A stretch of 64,000 nt of DNA from Burkholderiales bacterium. Its GTDB lineage: Bacteria > Pseudomonadota > Gammaproteobacteria > Burkholderiales > Casimicrobiaceae. The notes below the pieces were generated by a model, which had not been told where the DNA came from, did no database searches, and saw only the letters and a program-made list of their open reading frames with translations. The stretch covers positions 620,001 through 684,000 of the forward strand of contig JABTUF010000001.1 in the NCBI GenBank assembly GCA_015075645.1, given 5' to 3'. The position numbers and the translations under genes were made by a program. This document shows positions 53,802 through 63,888 of the stretch, piece by piece (the first letter of the stretch is position 1; each line of letters begins with the position of its first letter).

Positions 53802-55832
53802 ATGTCGACACCCGTCACGAAGCCCGCCTCCGAACCCGAACTCGCCAACGCGATCCGCGCGCTCGCGATGGACGCCGTGGACGCCGCGAAGAGCGGCCAC
53901 CCCGGCATGCCGATGGGCATGGCCGAGGTGGCGCTCGCGCTGTGGCGCGGGCACCTGAAGCATCACCCGGCCGAACCCGCGTGGGCCGATCGCGACCGCT
54001 TCGTGCTGTCGAACGGGCACGGTTCGATGCTGCAGTACGCGCTCCTCCACCTGTCGGGCTACGCGCTTCCGATCGACGAGCTGAAGCGCTTCCGCCAGCT
54101 GCATTCGAAGACGCCCGGCCATCCCGAGGTGCACGTCACGCCCGGCGTCGAGACCACGACCGGCCCGCTCGGGCAGGGACTCGCGAACGCGGTCGGCATG
54201 GCGCTCGCGGAGCGCCTGCTCGCCGCGGAGTTCAACCGGCCCGGCCACGACATCGTCGACCACCGCACCTGGGTCTTCGTCGGAGACGGCTGTCTGATGG
54301 AAGGCGTGTCGCACGAGGCCTCGTCGCTCGCCGGCACCTGGGGCCTCGGCAAGCTCTGCGCGATCTACGACGACAACGGCATCTCGATCGACGGCGCGGT
54401 CGGCGGCTGGTTCACCGACGACACACCCGCGCGTTTCGAGGCCTACGGCTGGCACGTGATCCGCGGCGTCGACGGCCACGATGTCGCGGCCGTCGACCGC
54501 GCGTTGCGCGAGGCGCGCGAAGTCGCGGACCGCCCGACGCTCGTCTGCTGCCGCACCACGATCGGCAAGGGCTCGCCGCACAAGGCGGGGACCGCCGAGG
54601 CGCACGGCGCGCCGCTGGGCGAGAAGGAGAACGCCGCCACCCGCGCGGCGCTCGGCTGGAGCCACGCGCCGTTCGTCGTCCCCGATGCGGTCTACGCGGG
54701 CTTCGACGCGCGTGCGCGCGGCGCGAAGGCCGTGGCGGACTGGCGCACGCGCTTCGACGCGTACCGGGCGGCGCATCCCGCGCTCGCCGCCGAGTTCGAG
54801 CGGCGCATGGCGGGCCGCCTCCCCGTCGACTTCGCGACGCGCGCTTCGGCCTTCGTGGCCTCGCAGGCCGCGAAGGCCGAGACGATCGCGACCCGCAAGG
54901 CCTCGCAGCAGGCGATCGAGGCCTGCGCCGCGATGCTGCCCGAGATGATCGGCGGCTCGGCGGATCTCACCGGCTCGGTGTTCACCAACTGGTCGAAGAG
55001 CGTCGCCGTCACCCGCGACACGCCGGGCAACTACGTGAACTACGGCGTGCGCGAGTTCGCGATGACCGCGATCGCCAACGGATTGGCATTGCACGGCGGG
55101 TTCCTGCCGTTCCACGGGACCTTCCTCACCTTCTCGGACTACGCGCGGAACGCGTTGCGCATGGCCGCGCTCATGCGGCTCCGCGCGGTCGCGGTCTACA
55201 CGCACGATTCGATCGGCCTGGGCGAGGACGGGCCGACCCACCAGTCGGTCGAGCACGCGTCGAGCCTGCGGCTCATTCCGAACCTCGACGTGTGGCGCCC
55301 CTGCGACGCCGCCGAGAGTGCCGCCGCCTGGGTCGCGGCGATCGCGCGCGCCGACGGCCCCAGCGCCCTCCTGTTCACGCGCCAGAACGTCGCGCCGGCC
55401 CCGCACGATGCCGCGGGCCTCGTCGCGATCGCCAAGGGCGGCTACGTGCTCGCCGACTTCGGAACGGGGTCGAAGCGCGCGGTCGTGATCGCGACCGGGT
55501 CGGAGGTGCCGCTCGCGCTCGCGGCCCGGGACGCCCTGACGAAGGAAGGCGTCGCGGTGCGGGTCGTCTCGATGCCGTGCACCGAGGCGTTCGACCGGCA
55601 GGACACGGCGTATCGCGCGGGCGTGCTGCCGCGCGGGGTGCCGCGCGTCGCGGTCGAGGCGGGCGTGACCGACTTCTGGCGCAAGTACGTGGGCGCGGCC
55701 GACGATCCCGCCTGCGCGGTGGTCGGCATCGACTGCTTCGGCGAATCGGCGCCTGCCGGCGTGCTGTTCAAGCACTTCGGCATCACCGCGGAGCACGTCG
55801 CCGATGCCGTCCGGCGCGTCGTCGCGGCGTGA
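53802..55832 (+). CDS. tkt: transketolase
   Basis: Transketolase (676 aa) moves two-carbon units between sugar phosphates using thiamine diphosphate, in the pentose phosphate and Calvin pathways. [83 protein letters not shown] (ThDP motif GDG) and [13 protein letters not shown] are typical. ATG 53802 sets MSTPVTKP. Stop overlaps the GNAT GTG. It starts the tkt-gap-pgk-pyk-fba row. Confidence 0.97.
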   Translation: MSTPVTKPASEPELANAIRALAMDAVDAAKSGHPGMPMGMAEVALALWRGHLKHHPAEPAWADRDRFVLSNGHGSMLQYALLHLSGYALPIDELKRFRQLHSKTPGHPEVHVTPGVETTTGPLGQGLANAVGMALAERLLAAEFNRPGHDIVDHRTWVFVGDGCLMEGVSHEASSLAGTWGLGKLCAIYDDNGISIDGAVGGWFTDDTPARFEAYGWHVIRGVDGHDVAAVDRALREAREVADRPTLVCCRTTIGKGSPHKAGTAEAHGAPLGEKENAATRAALGWSHAPFVVPDAVYAGFDARARGAKAVADWRTRFDAYRAAHPALAAEFERRMAGRLPVDFATRASAFVASQAAKAETIATRKASQQAIEACAAMLPEMIGGSADLTGSVFTNWSKSVAVTRDTPGNYVNYGVREFAMTAIANGLALHGGFLPFHGTFLTFSDYARNALRMAALMRLRAVAVYTHDSIGLGEDGPTHQSVEHASSLRLIPNLDVWRPCDAAESAAAWVAAIARADGPSALLFTRQNVAPAPHDAAGLVAIAKGGYVLADFGTGSKRAVVIATGSEVPLALAARDALTKEGVAVRVVSMPCTEAFDRQDTAYRAGVLPRGVPRVAVEAGVTDFWRKYVGAADDPACAVVGIDCFGESAPAGVLFKHFGITAEHVADAVRRVVAA

Positions 55833-56383
55833 ACGGCGTCACGATCCGGCGGGCCACCGCCGCGGACGCCGAGGCGATCGCGCGCGTGCGCATCGACGGC
55901 TGGCGGCAGGCCTACCGCGGGCTCGTGCCGCAGAAGTCGCTCGACGCGATGAGCCTCGAGGAGAGCCTCCCGCTGTGGCAACGCGCGCTCGCCGCGCCCA
56001 CCGACCGCGCCAGCGTGTTCGTGGCCGAAGGCGCGCAGGGCGTCGGCGGATTCGCCGCGGGCAACGCGCTCGCCGAGGCGAAGCACGGCTTCGACGCCGA
56101 ACTCTCCGCGATCTACCTGGCGCGCGACTGGCAGCGCCAGGGCCTCGGCCGGCGCCTCGCCGGCACGATCGCCGCCGAGCGTGCGGCGCACGGCGCCCGC
56201 GGCATGATCGTCTGGGTGCTCGCGGGGAGCGCCGGCGCGCGAAGGTTCTGCGAATCGCTCGGGGCGGAACTCGTCGTCGAGCAGCCGTTCGAATGGGATG
56301 GCGCGCCGCTCGTCGAGGCGGGCTATGGCTGGCGCGACCTCGGCGCACTCACCGCCGCGGCGGGACTGAAGCGATTGCACTGA
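55829..56383 (+). CDS. GNAT-family N-acetyltransferase
   Basis: A 184-aa acetyltransferase starting with GTG at 55829 in a GTGA overlap with tkt. [56 protein letters not shown] (acetyl-CoA loop RQGLGRR) and [20 protein letters not shown] are GNAT motifs. The YRGLVP start is like small phosphinothricin/RimI-like acetyltransferases; substrate unknown. It sits between tkt and gap with 13 bp to the next gene, likely a passenger in the transcript. Confidence 0.88.
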   Translation: MNGVTIRRATAADAEAIARVRIDGWRQAYRGLVPQKSLDAMSLEESLPLWQRALAAPTDRASVFVAEGAQGVGGFAAGNALAEAKHGFDAELSAIYLARDWQRQGLGRRLAGTIAAERAAHGARGMIVWVLAGSAGARRFCESLGAELVVEQPFEWDGAPLVEAGYGWRDLGALTAAAGLKRLH

Positions 56384-56396
56384 CACGGAGAACGCG

Positions 56397-57410
56397 ATGA
56401 CGATCAAGGTGGCGATCAACGGGTACGGACGCATCGGGCGCAACATCCTGCGCGCCCACTACGAGGACGGGAAGAAGCACGACATCGCGATCGTCGCGAT
56501 CAACGATCTCGGCAGCCCCGAGACCAACGCGCACCTGACCCGCCACGACACGGCGCACGGGCGCTTCCCGGGCAAGGTCGAGGTCGACGGCGACGCGATG
56601 GTCGTGAACGGCGACCGCATCCGCGTGTTCGCCCAGCGCGATCCGGCGCAGCTCCCGTGGTCGACGCTCGGCGTCGACGTGGTGCTCGAGTCCACCGGGT
56701 TCTTCACGACCAAGGAGAAGGCCTCCGCGCACCTTCGGGGCGGCGCGAAGAAGGTGATCATCTCGGCGCCCGGCGGCAAGGACGTCGACGCGACGATCGT
56801 CTACGGCGTCAACCACCAGGCGCTCGAGGCCTCGCACACCGTCGTCAGCAACGCGTCCTGCACGACCAACTGCCTCGCGCCGCTGGTGAAGCCGCTGAAC
56901 GAGAAGATCGGACTCGTGACCGGCCTCATGACCACGGTGCATGCCTACACCAACGACCAGGTCCTCTCCGACGTCTACCACGAGGACCTGCGCCGCGCGC
57001 GCGCGGCGGCGATGAACATGATCCCGACGAAGACCGGCGCCGCGGCGGCCGTCGGACTGGTGATGCCCGAACTGAACGGCAAGCTCGACGGCTACGCGAT
57101 CCGCGTGCCGACGATCAACGTCTCGATCGTCGACCTGACGTTCATCGCGGCGCGCGACACCACGGCCGACGAGGTCAACGCGATCATGAAGGCGGCCTCC
57201 GAGTCGGCGCCGTTGAAGGGCGTTCTGAATTACAGCAAGGCGCCGCTCGTGTCGTCGGACTTCAACCACGATCCGGCGTCCTCGACCTTCGACGCCACGC
57301 TGACCAAGGTCTCCGGGCGGCTCGTCAAGGTTTCGGCCTGGTACGACAACGAGTGGGGCTTCAGCAACCGGATGCTCGACACGACGGTCGCGCTGATGCA
57401 GGCGAAGTAG
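56397..57410 (+). CDS. gap: glyceraldehyde-3-phosphate dehydrogenase
   Basis: GAPDH (337 aa). [17 protein letters not shown] is the NAD fold, [24 protein letters not shown] the next part, and [17 protein letters not shown] contains catalytic Cys155 with His in [22 protein letters not shown] closes. The residue pattern at the end of the second beta strand (INDLGSPE) could allow NADP use, as in Calvin-type GapA/CbbG. Start ATG 56397. No stop/start overlap with the GNAT gene upstream. Confidence 0.97.
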   Translation: MTIKVAINGYGRIGRNILRAHYEDGKKHDIAIVAINDLGSPETNAHLTRHDTAHGRFPGKVEVDGDAMVVNGDRIRVFAQRDPAQLPWSTLGVDVVLESTGFFTTKEKASAHLRGGAKKVIISAPGGKDVDATIVYGVNHQALEASHTVVSNASCTTNCLAPLVKPLNEKIGLVTGLMTTVHAYTNDQVLSDVYHEDLRRARAAAMNMIPTKTGAAAAVGLVMPELNGKLDGYAIRVPTINVSIVDLTFIAARDTTADEVNAIMKAASESAPLKGVLNYSKAPLVSSDFNHDPASSTFDATLTKVSGRLVKVSAWYDNEWGFSNRMLDTTVALMQAK

Positions 57411-57479
57411 CCGTGCCCGCGTGCATCGCCGCGCCGCGACGCGGGCGCGCGCTGGCCCGCGTTCCACGCTGACCCCGCC

Positions 57480-58280
57480 GTGGCGCTCATCCGCACGATC
57501 CGGGGCGCGCCCCGTCCGCAGGCCGACACCTACGTCGTGTCGTATCCGAAGGTCGGGCGCACCTGGCTGCGCGCGCTCGTCGGCAAGGCGCTCGTCGACC
57601 ACTACCGCCTGCCGCCGGAACGCGTGCTCGACACCGAGCACCTGGTCGCCGCCCTGGGCCTCCCCGCGCTGGGATTCGACCACGACGGGTCGGGCATGAT
57701 GGGCAACCGGACCTCGCGCGACCTCACGCCCGACAAGTCGGCGTTCCGCACGAAGCGCGTGCTGCTCGTCGGCCGCGACGTGCGCGACACGCTCGTCTCC
57801 GCCTACTTCCACGCCACGCGGCGCATCGGCGAGTTCAGCGGCCCGATCGCCGCGTTCGTCCGCGACGAGCGCTTCGGCGTCGAGAAGGTGCTGACCTTCT
57901 ATCGTCAGTGGCACGAAGCCCGCGACGTCCCGCGCGAGTTCGCGTTCCTGCGCTACGAAGCACTGCACGCGGATCCCGCGCCGGCGCTGCGCCGCGTGCT
58001 CGAATTCCTCGGCGCACGCGAGGTGCCCGAGGCCACGCTCGACGAGGCGATCCGGTTCGCGCGCTTCGACAACCTGCGGCAGGCCGAGGCCGACGGCCGC
58101 TACCGCTCGCCGGCGCTGCGGGCGGCCACCGGGTCGGATCCCGAGTCGTTCAAGGTGCGCAAGGGGAAGGTCGGCGGCTACCGCGACTACCTCTCCGCCG
58201 ACGATGTGGCGTGGATCGACGCCTGCGAGGCCGCGCGCGGATGCGAGTTCACGCGGCCCTGGACCGGTCCGTCGCTGTAA
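57480..58280 (+). CDS. PAPS-dependent sulfotransferase
   Basis: A 266-aa sulfotransferase of the eukaryote-like Sulfotransfer_1 type. The 5'-phosphosulfate loop [18 protein letters not shown] (YPKSGTTW in the family), the 3'-phosphate motif [21 protein letters not shown] and the C-terminal [18 protein letters not shown] (RKGXXGDW) are all present. It should move a sulfuryl group from PAPS to a hydroxyl of an unknown acceptor. GTG 57480 is the start. It lies between gap and pgk, a position where no sulfotransferase is normally found. Confidence 0.87.
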   Translation: MALIRTIRGAPRPQADTYVVSYPKVGRTWLRALVGKALVDHYRLPPERVLDTEHLVAALGLPALGFDHDGSGMMGNRTSRDLTPDKSAFRTKRVLLVGRDVRDTLVSAYFHATRRIGEFSGPIAAFVRDERFGVEKVLTFYRQWHEARDVPREFAFLRYEALHADPAPALRRVLEFLGAREVPEATLDEAIRFARFDNLRQAEADGRYRSPALRAATGSDPESFKVRKGKVGGYRDYLSADDVAWIDACEAARGCEFTRPWTGPSL

Positions 58281-58314
58281 GATGGGCGCCGCCCCTCCCG
58301 CACGCCCCACGACC

Positions 58315-59505
58315 ATGACCTTCCTTCGGCTCCACGACGTCGACGTCGCCGGCAAGCGCGTGTTCGTGCGCGCCGACCTCAACGTGCCGCAGGACGACGC
58401 CGGTCGCATCACCGACGACACGCGGATCCGCGCGTCGCTGCCGGGCATCCGCGACGCGCTCGCGCGCGGTGCGGCGGTCATGGTCACCTCGCACCTCGGC
58501 CGGCCGGCCGAGGGAACGCTCGAGCCGAAAGATTCGCTCGCGCCGGTCGCCGCGCGCCTGGCCGAGTTGCTCGGCCGGCCGGTGCCCCTGGTGCGTGACT
58601 GGGTGGACGGCGGCGCATGGCACACGGCGATGAAGGCCGGCGACCTCGTGCTGCTCGAGAACTGCCGCGTGAACCGTGGCGAGAAGAGCGACGACGAGTC
58701 GCTCGCGCGCAAGCTGGCCGCGCTGTGCGACGTGTACGTCAACGACGCGTTCGGCACCGCGCACCGCGCCGAGGCGACCACGCACGGCATCGCCCGCTTC
58801 GCGAAGGTGGCGTGCGCGGGGCCGCTGATGGCGGCGGAACTCGACGCGCTCGGGCGCGCGCTCTCCGACCCGAAGCGGCCGCTCGTGGCCATCGTCGCCG
58901 GCGCCAAGGTGTCGACCAAGCTCACCATCCTGGAATCGCTCGCCGCGAAGGTCGACGCGCTCGTCGTCGGCGGCGGCATCGCCAACACGTTCATCCTCGC
59001 GGCGGGCGGGAAGATCGGCGCGTCGCTCGCCGAGCCGAACCTCGCCGGCGCCGCGAGGGCGATCCTCGACCGCTGGCCGGGCAAGGTGCCGGTTCCGGTC
59101 GACGCGGTGGTCGCGAAGAGCTTCTCGGCCGACGCGCCGGCCACGCTCAAGGCGCTCGAGGACCTCGACGAGGACGATCGCATCCTCGACATCGGCCCGA
59201 CCAGCGTCGCCGTGTTGAAGACGATCCTCGCGAAGGCCGGCACGATCGTCTGGAACGGCCCGGTCGGCGTGTTCGAGTTCGACGCGTTCGCCAACGGCAC
59301 GCGGGAGGTCGCGCGCGCCATCGCGTCGTCGCCGGCGTTCTCGATCGCCGGCGGCGGCGACACGATCGCCGCGATCCACCGCTTCGGCGTCGCCGAGCGG
59401 ATCGGCTACATCTCGACCGCCGGAGGCGCCTTCCTCGAATTCCTCGAAGGCCGGACTCTGCCGGCCGTGGCCGTGCTCGAAGAGCGGGCCGGCGCGGCGA
59501 ACTGA
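58315..59505 (+). CDS. pgk: phosphoglycerate kinase
   Basis: PGK (396 aa). [106 protein letters not shown] and [15 protein letters not shown] cover both domains. It reacts 1,3-bisphosphoglycerate with ADP in the cytosol. ATG 58315 follows the sulfotransferase by 34 bp. Length fits the family. Confidence 0.97.
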   Translation: MTFLRLHDVDVAGKRVFVRADLNVPQDDAGRITDDTRIRASLPGIRDALARGAAVMVTSHLGRPAEGTLEPKDSLAPVAARLAELLGRPVPLVRDWVDGGAWHTAMKAGDLVLLENCRVNRGEKSDDESLARKLAALCDVYVNDAFGTAHRAEATTHGIARFAKVACAGPLMAAELDALGRALSDPKRPLVAIVAGAKVSTKLTILESLAAKVDALVVGGGIANTFILAAGGKIGASLAEPNLAGAARAILDRWPGKVPVPVDAVVAKSFSADAPATLKALEDLDEDDRILDIGPTSVAVLKTILAKAGTIVWNGPVGVFEFDAFANGTREVARAIASSPAFSIAGGGDTIAAIHRFGVAERIGYISTAGGAFLEFLEGRTLPAVAVLEERAGAAN

Positions 59506-59602
59506 GCGGCGTATCCGCACCCTCCTTCCGGCGCCGGGATGCCGTGTCCCCGCCGTTTCCCGTACCATCGCACGGAACCCCACAGCCACCGGCAAGGATC
59601 CG

Positions 59603-61030
59603 ATGCAACGCGCCACCAAGATCGTCGCCACGCTGGGACCGGCCTGCGCCGACCCCGCCGTCCTGTCGCGGATGCTCGCGGCCGGCGTCGACTGCGTGCG
59701 CCTCAATTTCTCGCACGGACATGCCTCCGACCACGTCGAGCGCGCGGCGCGGGTGCGACGGGCCGCCAGGGATCTCGGCCGCGAGGTCGCGATCATGGCG
59801 GACCTGCAGGGCCCGAAGATCCGCATCGGCAAGTTCGCCGACGGACGGGCCACGATCGCGGCCGGTGCGAGCTTCGTGCTCGACGCGACCCGCGACCTCG
59901 GCGACGCGACCGGCGTCGGACTCGACTACAAGGAGCTGCCGCGCGACGTGTCGCCGGGCTCGATCCTGCTCCTCGACGACGGACTCATCCGCCTCCAGGT
60001 CGAGTCGGTCAGCGGCCCGCGCATCGTGACGCGCGTCGTGCTGGGCGGCGTGCTCTCGAACAACAAGGGCATCAACCGCCTCGGCGGCGGCCTCACGGCG
60101 CCGGCGCTGACCGCGAAGGACATGGACGACATGAAGACGGCGGCGAGCCTCGAGGCCGACTACCTCGCCGTGTCGTTCCCGAAGAACAAGGAGGACATGT
60201 ACATGGCGCGCCAGCTCCTGCGCGCCGCGAACGGCCGCGCGCTCCTGATCGCCAAGATCGAGCGCGCGGAGGCGATCGGCGCGCTGGAGGAGATCATCGA
60301 GGCCTCCGACGGCATCATGGTCGCGCGCGGCGACCTCGCGGTCGAGGTGGGCAACGCCGCCGTGCCCGGCCTGCAGAAGCGGATGATCCGGCTCGCGCGC
60401 GAGCGCAACAAGCTCACGATCACCGCGACGCAGATGATGGAATCGATGATCCACGCCCCGGTGCCGACGCGCGCCGAAGTCTCGGACGTCGCGAACGCGG
60501 TGCTCGACGGCACCGATGCGGTGATGCTCTCGGCGGAGACCGCCGCCGGCCGCTACCCGGTGGAGACGGTCGAGACGATGGCGCAGGTCTGCGCCGAGGC
60601 CGAGAAGAGCGACGCCGTCGTGCTCGACCGCGACTTCATGAACCAGACGTTCACTCGGATCGACCAGTCGATCGCGATGGCGACGCTCTTCACCGCGTTC
60701 CACCTGAAGGCGAAGGCGATCGCCTCGCTCACCCAGTCGGGCTCGACCGCGCTGTGGATGTCGCGCCACAACGCGGGCGTGCCGATCTACGCGCTCACGC
60801 CCGAGGTGGCGTCGCAGCGCAAGATGGCGCTCTACCGCAACGTCCAGACGCTCTTCCTCGAGCAGAGCGAGGATCGCGACGCGGTGCTGCTCGCCGCCGA
60901 GGCGCTGCTCGTCGCGCGCGGCGAGGTCCGCAAGGGCGACCTCGTGGTGCTCAGCATCGGCGAGCCGATGGGCAAGTCCGGCGGCACCAACACGATGAAG
61001 CTGGTGCGGGTCGGCGAACACCGGTCCTAG
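59603..61030 (+). CDS. pyk: pyruvate kinase
   Basis: Pyruvate kinase (475 aa). TKIVATLGPACADPAVL, CVRLNFSHGHASDH, MADLQGPKIRIGKF, LIAKIERAEAI (catalytic Lys), IMVARGDLAVEVG, TATQMMESMIHAPVPTRAEVSDVANAVLDGTDAVMLSAETAAGRYPV and the C-terminal domain with ALTPEVASQRKMALYRNV are intact. ATG 59603 after a 97-bp gap. The stop TAG (61028-61030) is made from a host TA and the first base of an IS element; see the findings. Confidence 0.96.
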   Translation: MQRATKIVATLGPACADPAVLSRMLAAGVDCVRLNFSHGHASDHVERAARVRRAARDLGREVAIMADLQGPKIRIGKFADGRATIAAGASFVLDATRDLGDATGVGLDYKELPRDVSPGSILLLDDGLIRLQVESVSGPRIVTRVVLGGVLSNNKGINRLGGGLTAPALTAKDMDDMKTAASLEADYLAVSFPKNKEDMYMARQLLRAANGRALLIAKIERAEAIGALEEIIEASDGIMVARGDLAVEVGNAAVPGLQKRMIRLARERNKLTITATQMMESMIHAPVPTRAEVSDVANAVLDGTDAVMLSAETAAGRYPVETVETMAQVCAEAEKSDAVVLDRDFMNQTFTRIDQSIAMATLFTAFHLKAKAIASLTQSGSTALWMSRHNAGVPIYALTPEVASQRKMALYRNVQTLFLEQSEDRDAVLLAAEALLVARGEVRKGDLVVLSIGEPMGKSGGTNTMKLVRVGEHRS

Positions 61031-62169
61031 TGTTGTGTCGCCGAAGTCATGTTAACGCCCACGACGTACGGCCTTGCGAATGATCGCCGCGGGGGACTTT
61101 GTCCACACGAATGGTGTCGGGTGCTCATTCCAATGCGCGATGTAGTTGCCGATATGCCGGACAAGGTCCTTGACGGAAGCGAAGGAGCCGCGGCGTACGG
61201 ACTTGCGGGTCAGGATGCCGAACCATGCCTCGACCATGTTGAGCCAGGAGGCCCCGGTCGGGGTGAAGTGGAAGCAGACGTTAGGGTGCTTCTCCAGCCA
61301 ATCGCGTACGTCGGGGGTCGAGTGGGTGGAGGAGTTGTCCAGAATCACGTGCAGTTCACGTCCGCGATAGCGCCGGCTCACACCCTTGAGGAAGCGCAGG
61401 AAATCAGCGCCGGTGTGGCGTTCGGAGCATTCGCCGAGGACCCGCCCCGACGCAACTTCGAGGGCAGCGTAGAGGCTGGTGAGGCCGTGGCGATGGTAAT
61501 CGTGGGTCTGCCGGGCCGGCAGATTGGGCCGCAAGGGCAGCAATGGCTGAGTCCGCTCGAGCGCCTGGATCTGGGTCTTCTCATCGACGCTGAGCACCAC
61601 GGCGTTGGTTGGCGGATTGAGGTAGAGGCCAACCACATCGCGGATCTTGGCTTCGGCCTGCGGATCGGTCGTGAACTTGAAGGTTTCGACCCGATGGGGC
61701 TGCAGCGCATGGGCTTGCCAGATTCGATGCACCGTGGCATGGGAAACGCCGACCCGTTCGGCGATCTCCCGGGTGCTCCAGTGCGTCAGACCCTTGGGTG
61801 GCGCCTTGAGCGTCAGCGCGACGATGCGCGCTCGCTTGGCCTCGGTGAGTTGCGGCGGGCGACCCGAACGCGGACGGTCAATCAATCCGGTCAGCCCGTC
61901 CTCGACGAAGCGGCGGCGAATCCGGCTGATCTGCACCGACGTGTAGCCGGTACGCCGCGCCACCTCGGCTCCCGTTGTTTCGTCGGCCAAGAGCAATACG
62001 GCTCGCGCCCGGCGACTCGGTCCGGCAGGGCCCGCCGACGATCGCTGCAGGCGCTCCAGTTCCGCTCTGTCAGATGCCGTCAATTCGATCCGCCGCGCAT
62101 GATTGGCCATGGACCTTGCCTCCGCAAGTGCATATGACCAATAATAACATTATTTACGTGACGAAACAC
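61030..62169. mobile_element. IS630-family insertion sequence, intact, flanked by TA
   Basis: 1140 bp with one transposase gene on the minus strand. The ends are imperfect inverted repeats: the outer 25 bases match at 18 positions by hand (both begin GTGTT and both contain ATGTTA at the inner end). TA is present on both sides (61028-61029 and 62170-62171), the known IS630/mariner target duplication. It has lower GC than its flanks and lies between pyk and fba. Confidence 0.88.
61052..62110 (-). CDS. IS630-family transposase
   Basis: A 352-aa DDE transposase. N-terminal helix-turn-helix regions (GAEVARRTGYTSVQISRIRRRF and STREIAERVGVSHATVHRIW) bind the ends; the catalytic triad is in LSVDEKTQIQ (D176), HVILDNSSTHST (D258) and NMVEAWFGIL (E294), spaced as in IS630 DDE/mariner enzymes. 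The gene is full length without frameshift or stop, so it could be active. ATG 62110 is close to the right end of the element. Confidence 0.94.
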   Translation of the reverse strand: MANHARRIELTASDRAELERLQRSSAGPAGPSRRARAVLLLADETTGAEVARRTGYTSVQISRIRRRFVEDGLTGLIDRPRSGRPPQLTEAKRARIVALTLKAPPKGLTHWSTREIAERVGVSHATVHRIWQAHALQPHRVETFKFTTDPQAEAKIRDVVGLYLNPPTNAVVLSVDEKTQIQALERTQPLLPLRPNLPARQTHDYHRHGLTSLYAALEVASGRVLGECSERHTGADFLRFLKGVSRRYRGRELHVILDNSSTHSTPDVRDWLEKHPNVCFHFTPTGASWLNMVEAWFGILTRKSVRRGSFASVKDLVRHIGNYIAHWNEHPTPFVWTKSPAAIIRKAVRRGR

Positions 62170-62194
62170 TAGCGCCCGCGCCGCACCGGGCGGG

Positions 62195-62214
62195 CCGCGC
62201 CGCGCCGCGCCGCG
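62195..62214. repeat. pentanucleotide repeat (CCGCG)x4 before fba
   Basis: Four exact CCGCG units end 4 bp before TAGAAT (62219-62224), a -10-like box 35 bp before fba. The repeat fills the space where a -10 to -35 spacer would be. No clear -35 was found. Confidence 0.6.
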
Positions 62215-62258
62215 AGGTTAGAATCGGGGCTTTCCGAACGCGACCTTCGGAGGCCCCC

Positions 62259-63323
62259 ATGCCCCTCGTCTCGATGCGCCAGCTCCTCGACCACGCGGCC
62301 GACCACGGCTACGGACTGCCCGCGTTCAACGTCAACAATCTCGAGCAGGTGCAGGCGATCATGGCCGCCGCCGCCGAGACCGACAGCCCGGTGATCATGC
62401 AGGCGTCCGCCGGCGCGCGGAAGTACGCGGGCGAGATCTTCCTGCGGCACCTGATCGAAGCCGCGGTCGAGAGCTATCCGCGGATCCCGGTCGTGATGCA
62501 CCAGGACCACGGCCAGTCGCCGGAGGTCTGCGCCTCCGCGATCAAGCTGGGCTTCACCAGCGTGATGATGGACGGCTCGCTGCAGGCCGACGGCAAGACG
62601 ATCGCGAGCTACGACTACAACCTCGACGTCACGCGCAAAGTCGTCGACATGGCGCACGCGATCGGCGTCACCGTCGAGGGCGAACTGGGCTGCCTCGGGT
62701 CGCTCGAGACGATGCGCGGCGACAAGGAAGACGGCCACGGCGCGGAAGGCACGATGACGCGCGAGATGCTCTTGACCGACCCGGACCAGGCCGCCGATTT
62801 CGTGAAGCGCACGCAACTCGACGCGCTCGCGATCGCGATCGGCACCTCGCACGGCGCCTACAAGTTCTCGCGCAAGCCGACCGGCGACATCCTCGCGATC
62901 GACCGCATCAAGGCGATCCACGCGCGCATCCCCAACACGCACCTCGTCATGCACGGCAGTTCCTCGGTGCCGCAGGATCTCCTCGCGATCATCCGCGAGA
63001 ACGGCGGCGAGATGAAGGAGACCTACGGCGTGCCGGTCGAGGAGATCCAGGAAGGAATCAGGCACGGCGTGCGCAAGGTGAACATCGACACCGACATCCG
63101 GCTCGCGATGACCGCCGCGATCCGCAAGTTCCTCCGCGACAAGCCCTCGGCGTTCGACCCGCGCGACTACCTCAAGCCCGCGCGCGAGGCGGCGAAGGCG
63201 ATCTGCAAGGCACGCTACGAGCAGTTCGGCTGCGCCGGCATGGGCTCGAAGATCGTGCCGGTGCCGCTCGAGAAGATCGCGAGCCGCTACAAGTCGGGCG
63301 AACTGCGCCAGATCGTGAACTGA
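62259..63323 (+). CDS. fba: class II fructose-1,6-bisphosphate aldolase
   Basis: Class II FBA (354 aa), zinc dependent. [28 protein letters not shown] (zinc His and Asp), [38 protein letters not shown] and [18 protein letters not shown] (phosphate binding) are clear. The length and the [11 protein letters not shown] form are of the CbbA type found with tkt, pgk and pyk in betaproteobacteria. ATG 62259 ([11 protein letters not shown]) has GGAGG 7 nt upstream. An IS element separates it from pyk. Confidence 0.97.
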   Translation: MPLVSMRQLLDHAADHGYGLPAFNVNNLEQVQAIMAAAAETDSPVIMQASAGARKYAGEIFLRHLIEAAVESYPRIPVVMHQDHGQSPEVCASAIKLGFTSVMMDGSLQADGKTIASYDYNLDVTRKVVDMAHAIGVTVEGELGCLGSLETMRGDKEDGHGAEGTMTREMLLTDPDQAADFVKRTQLDALAIAIGTSHGAYKFSRKPTGDILAIDRIKAIHARIPNTHLVMHGSSSVPQDLLAIIRENGGEMKETYGVPVEEIQEGIRHGVRKVNIDTDIRLAMTAAIRKFLRDKPSAFDPRDYLKPAREAAKAICKARYEQFGCAGMGSKIVPVPLEKIASRYKSGELRQIVN

Positions 63324-63341
63324 TCGTCCGCACCGGACGAT
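63323..63341. terminator. 8-bp hairpin at end of fba
   Basis: ATCGTCCG, loop CAC, CGGACGAT, starting on the last base of the fba stop codon. No U-run. Perhaps a weak terminator. The rest of 63342-63579 shows no gene or repeat. Confidence 0.45.
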
Positions 63342-63579
63342 TCAGGCGCGCCTGCAGCGGATCGCGACGTCCCGCCGGTCGCCGCCCGTCCGCGGCAGCA
63401 CTCTTCGTCCGGGAACCCGACCCTCGACGCGCCGCATCGGCGGATTGCGGCCCCGCCGATGTCCGTCGTCCCGAGGCGCGGCGCGTTCACCGACCGGCAC
63501 GGGAACGCCTATTGAACGGTGCCCCAGGCAGGCATAGAGTGCGCGAATGCCGCGCGGCGCGCGCCGCGAAGGAGGGGCG

Positions 63580-63888
63580 ATGGATTTCAGGGTCGAACAG
63601 CGGGGCGATGGACTCCTGGTGCGGATCGTGACCGCCGAGCGGGACGAGCAGGCTATCTTCGACCGGATCTGCGCCTGCCGCCGCACGAGCTGGTGGTCGT
63701 GTCCCTCCGGCGAATGCGCGAAGATTGACGCGTGCGAGACGCGGCTCGACGGCGATGCAACGGTGCTTGCGCTGACGCCGCGACCGGGCGAAGCGCTGTC
63801 GGCGGTCGGCGTCAAGGAGTGCCTGCGCTACATGCTCGACGACGCGGCCGCCGCTGCGACCGGCGGGGCCGCGCCGCCCGAGCGGTAG
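63580..63888 (+). CDS. small Cys-rich hypothetical protein
   Basis: A 102-aa soluble protein. ATG 63580 has GGAGGGG just upstream, deciding the start over ATG 63547. The middle holds CXC-x7-C-x4-C-x5-C (ICACRRTSWWSCPSGECAKIDAC) and a later Cys in KECLRY, which could bind a metal or form disulfides. The flanks are beta-like (FRVEQRGDGLLVRIVT, TVLALTPRPG). No signal peptide. I do not recognise a family. Confidence 0.6.
   Translation: MDFRVEQRGDGLLVRIVTAERDEQAIFDRICACRRTSWWSCPSGECAKIDACETRLDGDATVLALTPRPGEALSAVGVKECLRYMLDDAAAAATGGAAPPER

Noticed and set aside
53157..55796. 879-aa minus frame joining speD to antisense of tkt
   Set aside because: Only 53157-53522 shows SpeD motifs; the rest is antisense to transketolase.
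61975..62172. Short plus ORF ending in the IS right end
   Set aside because: It is antisense to the transposase start and has no ribosome-binding site.
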